Source of the DNA: Crocinitomicaceae bacterium
GTDB taxonomy: Bacteria > Bacteroidota > Bacteroidia > Flavobacteriales_D > Crocinitomicaceae
Direction: 5' to 3'
Assembly: GCA_016709005.1 (NCBI GenBank)
Contig: JADJEU010000002.1
Span: 615,072 to 679,071, forward strand
DNA: 64,000 bases
The position numbers and the translations under genes are program-made. The first letter of the stretch is position 1. Each line of letters begins with the position of its first letter. Of this stretch, positions 61,148 to 64,000 are shown one piece after another. The notes below the pieces were generated by a model. It saw only the letters and a list, made by a program, of their open reading frames with translations, searched no databases and was not told the origin of the DNA.

Positions 61148-61501
61148 ATGAATCTGGAAAACTTCGTAGAATATTGTTTAACAAAACCAGGCGTTAAAGA
61201 CGAATTTCCGTTTGGACCCGATACGCTCGTATTTAAAGTCATGGGTAAAGTTTTTGCCTTATCTGGTATAGACGATTTTGATGGAATGAATCTGAAATGT
61301 GATCCCGAATTAGCTATAGAATTGCGTGAACAATATGATGCGGTTAAACCTGGCTATCACATGAATAAAACCCATTGGAACACGGTGAAAGTAAATAGTG
61401 ATGCGTCCGATAAAAAAATATATGAATGGATTGATCATTCCTACGATCTTGTAGTCAAAAGTTTGACTAAAAAACAGAAAGACGAATTAAAACTTCTTTG
61501 A
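61148..61501 (+). CDS. MmcQ/YjbR family DNA-binding-like protein
   Basis: A 117-residue protein of the MmcQ/YjbR (CyaY-fold-like) family: NFVEYCLTKPGVKDEFPFGP, FKVMGKVFALSGI, LKCDPELAIELREQYDAVKP and HMNKTHWNTVKV with the conserved Trp. The family is annotated as DNA-binding on structural grounds only and its role is unknown. It is upstream of the 61553 gene by 51 bp, with a separate promoter motif for the latter. Confidence 0.88.
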   Translation: MNLENFVEYCLTKPGVKDEFPFGPDTLVFKVMGKVFALSGIDDFDGMNLKCDPELAIELREQYDAVKPGYHMNKTHWNTVKVNSDASDKKIYEWIDHSYDLVVKSLTKKQKDELKLL

Positions 61502-61537
61502 ACCGCTGGTACATGTACTTTTATCTCTGGTGTTAAG

Positions 61538-61545
61538 TACATTTG
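61538..61545 (+). promoter_or_regulatory. Bacteroidota -7 element (TACATTTG) immediately upstream of the 61553 gene
   Basis: TACATTTG matches TAnnTTTG and ends 7 nt before the ATG at 61553, again implying a nearly leaderless transcript. Confidence 0.45.
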
Positions 61546-61552
61546 AAAATCC

Positions 61553-61984
61553 ATGTCTACTGAAAAACAAATATCAGACGCTATTCTGACTGTTGTTAAA
61601 CGCGAGAAATTTACCGTATCCTGGCTCGAAGGCAATGTATTAAGAATAGATGTGCATGAATCTGCCTTTCTTGAACTGGAAGACATTCAGGAAATTCAAA
61701 TGCACAAAGCACTGATGACAAAAGGCGCCTTGTACTGTGTTCTTTTTGTGTGTCCTCATTTTGGCAATCTATCCAAAGAATCGCGTGAATATTTAGCCTT
61801 GCCTGAAACCAACGTAAACGCAGTTGCCAAAGCTGTAATTACGCCAAATTTGGGCACACGAATGCTGACTGATTTTTTCATTCTCGTCAATAAACCACCC
61901 GTTTTGCACAAGGCCTTTTCAGACATAGCGGCTGCACATGAATGGATGGCAGAGCAAATGATTTTAGCGCTGAATAAATCTTAA
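61553..61984 (+). CDS. STAS/SpoIIAA-like domain protein
   Basis: A 143-residue protein. The sequence SWLEGNVLRIDVHESAFLEL, TKGALYCVLFVCPHFGNLS, ITPNLGTRMLTDFFILVNKP and DIAAAHEWMAEQM matches the SpoIIAA-like/STAS fold of Bacteroidota, where a short variable loop and a C-terminal helix pattern occur. It is not a classical anti-anti-sigma factor with an obvious phosphoserine motif. The Sia-like signalling genes at 7.7-12.4 kb are far away, so a link is only a possibility. It is followed by the S4 gene after 3 bp (operon). Confidence 0.65.
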   Translation: MSTEKQISDAILTVVKREKFTVSWLEGNVLRIDVHESAFLELEDIQEIQMHKALMTKGALYCVLFVCPHFGNLSKESREYLALPETNVNAVAKAVITPNLGTRMLTDFFILVNKPPVLHKAFSDIAAAHEWMAEQMILALNKS

Positions 61985-61987
61985 TTT

Positions 61988-62356
61988 ATGATACGAATAG
62001 ACAAATATCTTTGGGCTGTTCGTCTTTTCAAAACGCGCACGCAAGCTTCGGAAGCATGTAAATCACAAAAGGTGTTAATCAATCATGAGCCCGTCAAATC
62101 TTCACGTGAGGTAAAAAAAGGCGATGTAATTAGTCTGAAAAAAAACACAGCCATATTCTCATTCCGAATCATTGAATTGTTGGAAAACCGAGTTGGAGCA
62201 CCTTTAGTAAAAGATTATCTGGAGGACATTACGCCAATTGATCAGGTTGAAAAACAAAAAGAATACCTCCACGCAAAAAAAGAATTTCGCGATTTTACAC
62301 TTGGCAAACCCTCCAAAACAGATCGTAGAAAATTGCGCAATTTTTTAGGTGATTAA
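61988..62356 (+). CDS. RNA-binding S4-domain protein (Hsp15-like)
   Basis: A 122-residue protein with an S4 domain at the N-terminus (IRIDKYLWAVRLFKTRTQAS, then EACKSQKVLINHEPVKSSRE) and a basic C-terminal tail (GKPSKTDRRKLRNFLGD). Length and motif order match the Hsp15 (YrfH) family, which binds 50S subunits carrying nascent chains after heat stress. It lies 3 bp after the STAS-like gene and is 3 bp from the stop of a small gene on the other strand. Confidence 0.88.
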   Translation: MIRIDKYLWAVRLFKTRTQASEACKSQKVLINHEPVKSSREVKKGDVISLKKNTAIFSFRIIELLENRVGAPLVKDYLEDITPIDQVEKQKEYLHAKKEFRDFTLGKPSKTDRRKLRNFLGD

Positions 62357-62359
62357 AAT

Positions 62360-62512
62360 CTATTTACACTGCGCCACTGCTTGCTCTGGTGTTAGTCCCT
62401 CCATGTGCATGAGATCAGCAATTTCAACATCCTCAAGAGGAGATAACCCTTGCTGTGCCATTAACGATTTAAATTTTTCATACCATTCATCAAAAGACAT
62501 TTCAGAACTCAT
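62360..62512 (-). CDS. Small acidic protein, 50 residues
   Basis: A 50-codon frame (ATG at 62512, stop TAG at 62360-62362) that reads MSSEMSFDEWYEKFKSLMAQ, then LSPLEDVEIADLMHMEGL and ends AVAQCK. It is helical with conserved-looking hydrophobic spacing and a terminal Cys-Lys. It converges with the S4 gene with a 3-bp gap. No family recognised. Amphipathic helices and the tight convergent placing support a real gene. Confidence 0.6.
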   Translation of the reverse strand: MSSEMSFDEWYEKFKSLMAQQGLSPLEDVEIADLMHMEGLTPEQAVAQCK

Positions 62513-62642
62513 ACTCTTACTTTTTTGCGATTAAACCAGGAATCAATTCTAAACATAAATTTCTGAATCACATGTAGCTAAACCCCAAATTATTCAATTT
62601 GAACGCATACTTCAAAGCAAAAACTTTTTATACCTTCACACC

Positions 62643-63428
62643 ATGAAACAGTTTATTTATCTTTTTGGATTAGGCCTTTTGCTGACAGCATGCAGCGGAG
62701 AATCCACCACAACAACTTCAAATTCGGATACGACTAAAACCGATACACTAGCAATGCTTCCAAATATTGCAATTGATTTAAATGCGTTGCTTTCAAAATT
62801 CAGTGTTTCAACCAGTGAACCCTTTGTGCAAGACACTTTATATCTGGCTGAAAACGTAAGTATGTCAGATACTACTGCGTTGACCACAGATGAAATAAAA
62901 TATCTTTCATACAATTATATTGAAAATGAAATGTCCTTTTCTGGTAAATCATCTATTGATGATGCGATGTTTTTTGATTCGCTGAAAGCCAATAATGAAT
63001 ATGAAGGCTATATAGAAGTTATTGATATTGGCATGATGAAAGATGCAAAAGCCTATGTTACACAAAAAGTAGTTCTGGATGAAACAACGAGCCTCTTGCT
63101 TTGGTTTGTTGATTACGGCACGTATGAGGCTTGTCCGTTTGCATCGGGTAAAGTACTTTATGCATCTGTTTTTCAAAATAACGAAGTAAAAAGCTGCACA
63201 TTGATTGGTGAAGATTCAAGCTCGGGTGACGCTCCTTACTGGAGCTCTGACATGACCTTGATTTCAATCACAAAAAACAAAATAACAGCTGTGAAAACGG
63301 ATCGTAACGGTGGTGATACAGACGAAGAAGGAAACGAAATTACTTTTGAAACTTCCTCCGAATACACATTGACTATTGATGCTAATGGAATGTGGGTAGT
63401 GACTGCGGTTGAGGCGTTAGCAGTCTAA
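62643..63428 (+). CDS. Lipoprotein of unknown function
   Basis: A 261-residue lipoprotein: signal KQFIYLFGLGLLLTAC with lipobox LTAC, a Ser/Thr-rich spacer (ESTTTTSNSDTTKTDTLA), then a beta-rich body with NIAIDLNALLSKFSVSTSEP, TLYLAENVSMSDTTALTTDE and TSLLLWFVDYGTYEACPFAS. Two Cys (YEACPF and VKSCTLIG) may form a disulfide. No family recognised. It lies in the same direction as the 63657 exported gene. Confidence 0.75.
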   Translation: MKQFIYLFGLGLLLTACSGESTTTTSNSDTTKTDTLAMLPNIAIDLNALLSKFSVSTSEPFVQDTLYLAENVSMSDTTALTTDEIKYLSYNYIENEMSFSGKSSIDDAMFFDSLKANNEYEGYIEVIDIGMMKDAKAYVTQKVVLDETTSLLLWFVDYGTYEACPFASGKVLYASVFQNNEVKSCTLIGEDSSSGDAPYWSSDMTLISITKNKITAVKTDRNGGDTDEEGNEITFETSSEYTLTIDANGMWVVTAVEALAV

Positions 63429-63658
63429 GCTTTGACCGATCTTAAAAGTGACGGGCACCATATAGGTTGTTCTGCTGCTTGCATATTTGGCATGACACGC
63501 TCAAGTTTTCTTGTTTCTGAGTTTGTTGTTTTGTAAATGGTTTGTGAAGTATTAGTGCCCAACCAATCAAAATTGATTCTCGTTATCATTCTGGAAGAAG
63601 AATGCGGCTGAACGCATAATTTATTTGCCCGTGACGCAGCCTTAAACGAAGAACTCAT
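63425..63658 (-). CDS. Possible small protein, 77 residues
   Basis: A frame with codon use like its neighbours, rich in Ser, Thr and Arg (GTNTSQTIYKTTNSETRK), with its stop overlapping the stop of the 62643 gene by 4 nt (63425-63428), the same arrangement as five other convergent pairs in this window. Its first ATG overlaps the start of the divergent 63657 gene by 2 nt, which is unlikely for two real genes; the ATG at 63589 (55 residues) is the better start if it is real. No family recognised. Confidence 0.3.
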   Translation of the reverse strand: MSSSFKAASRANKLCVQPHSSSRMITRINFDWLGTNTSQTIYKTTNSETRKLERVMPNMQAAEQPIWCPSLLRSVKA

Positions 63659-64000
63659 GAAATATATTTTACTCTTTGCAGGTTGCTTTTTTTCTTTTGC
63701 ACTGGATGCTCAGGTTGACCTTTCATTTTATCAGGTGTATAATCGAATTGGCAATAGCGCTTATTATCCTGCGGGACTTGAATATTACACCATTCCTGAA
63801 AATCAGGTTGCACCTATTCGGTTTTCAGCACATGTGAGCAATTTTACCGTAAACATTGCAACCAACTCCTACTTGAAGGTTGATGTATATGAAGACGGAG
63901 TGCTTGATACAACTTTTTTCAGCGATTCTTTGGATATCTGCGCCTATTGCCTGGATTCACTCTTTATAACTTCATCGTATCTGCCGGTTGGCGGAACTAA
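63657..64000 (+). CDS. Exported protein, 3' end outside window
   Basis: The frame from the ATG at 63657 is open to the end of the window (114 codons visible). It begins with a signal peptide (KYILLFAGCFFSFALDAQ), followed by a beta-rich region (VDLSFYQVYNRIGNSAYYPA, then HVSNFTVNIATNSYLKVDVY) typical of Bacteroidota secreted proteins with Ig-like or T9SS domains. The C-terminus is not visible, so a T9SS domain cannot be checked. Confidence 0.75.
   Translation, partial: MKYILLFAGCFFSFALDAQVDLSFYQVYNRIGNSAYYPAGLEYYTIPENQVAPIRFSAHVSNFTVNIATNSYLKVDVYEDGVLDTTFFSDSLDICAYCLDSLFITSSYLPVGGT

Noticed and set aside
1..64000. tRNA, rRNA, CRISPR arrays, transposons
   Set aside because: I found no cloverleaf-like TPsiC/anticodon patterns, no repeat-spacer arrays and no transposase or integrase genes.

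Overview
The window is about 64 kb of chromosomal DNA from a member of the Bacteroidota, most likely the Flavobacteriales (possibly near Fluviicola/Crocinitomicaceae; the family level is inference). The supporting signs are low GC content, gldB and gldC, several secreted proteins with type IX secretion (T9SS) C-terminal sorting domains, a fused murF-alr gene, the long form of IspG, many small outer-membrane beta-barrels, and TAnnTTTG -7 promoter elements instead of TATAAT. I see no rRNA, tRNA, CRISPR array, integrase or transposase.

Layout. 0-7.6 kb: ispG (its 5' end lies outside), a VOC protein, a PstS-like lipoprotein, a T9SS type B BNR protein, a two-gene envelope unit and tpx. 7.7-12.4 kb: a signalling cluster of two double-domain SiaB-like kinases, a SiaC-like phosphoprotein and a membrane SpoIIE/PP2C phosphatase; a second SiaC-like gene lies at 44.7 kb. 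12.4-20 kb: a fatty-acid hydroxylase family protein, kbl, an ORF6N protein carrying two tandem palindromes, a TPR-CHAT protein and two unknown genes. 20-22.4 kb: rluF, an AlkD-like gene, then about 500 bp of very AT-rich DNA with two perfect DnaA boxes in front of a histone H1-like gene. 22.5-29.5 kb: T9SS cargo, beta-barrels, gldC-gldB, and nadE. 29.5-43 kb: a large membrane protein, a methyltransferase, an S66 peptidase, nfu, a saccharopine dehydrogenase family gene, small unknown genes, a CTP-synthase-C-terminus-like protein, a biotin carrier, a V4R histidine kinase, an EamA transporter, an ArsC/Spx-like protein and a family 2 glycosyltransferase. 43-61 kb: beta-barrels, very large T9SS surface proteins, an M28 peptidase, tk and murF-alr. 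61-64 kb: small housekeeping genes and two exported proteins.

How the parts fit. Much of the window serves the cell envelope: gliding lipoproteins, T9SS cargo, beta-barrels and peptidoglycan precursor synthesis. The most interesting part is the SiaA/B/C-like phospho-switch. Both kinases are tandem duplications of the SiaB domain, and the second half of one has lost its ATP-binding glycine motif. The two SiaC copies differ at the position equivalent to the known phosphothreonine.

Five loci read as genes broken by a one-base shift (OMP near 24.4 kb, glycosyltransferase near 42.57 kb, M28 peptidase near 53.27 kb, a conserved coiled-coil protein near 54.96 kb, BNR protein near 60.94 kb), mostly at short homopolymers. 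The BNR gene also has an in-frame TGA. Sequencing error is the simplest explanation for the shifts, but real decay is not excluded. Five convergent gene pairs (possibly six) overlap by exactly 4 nt at their stop codons.
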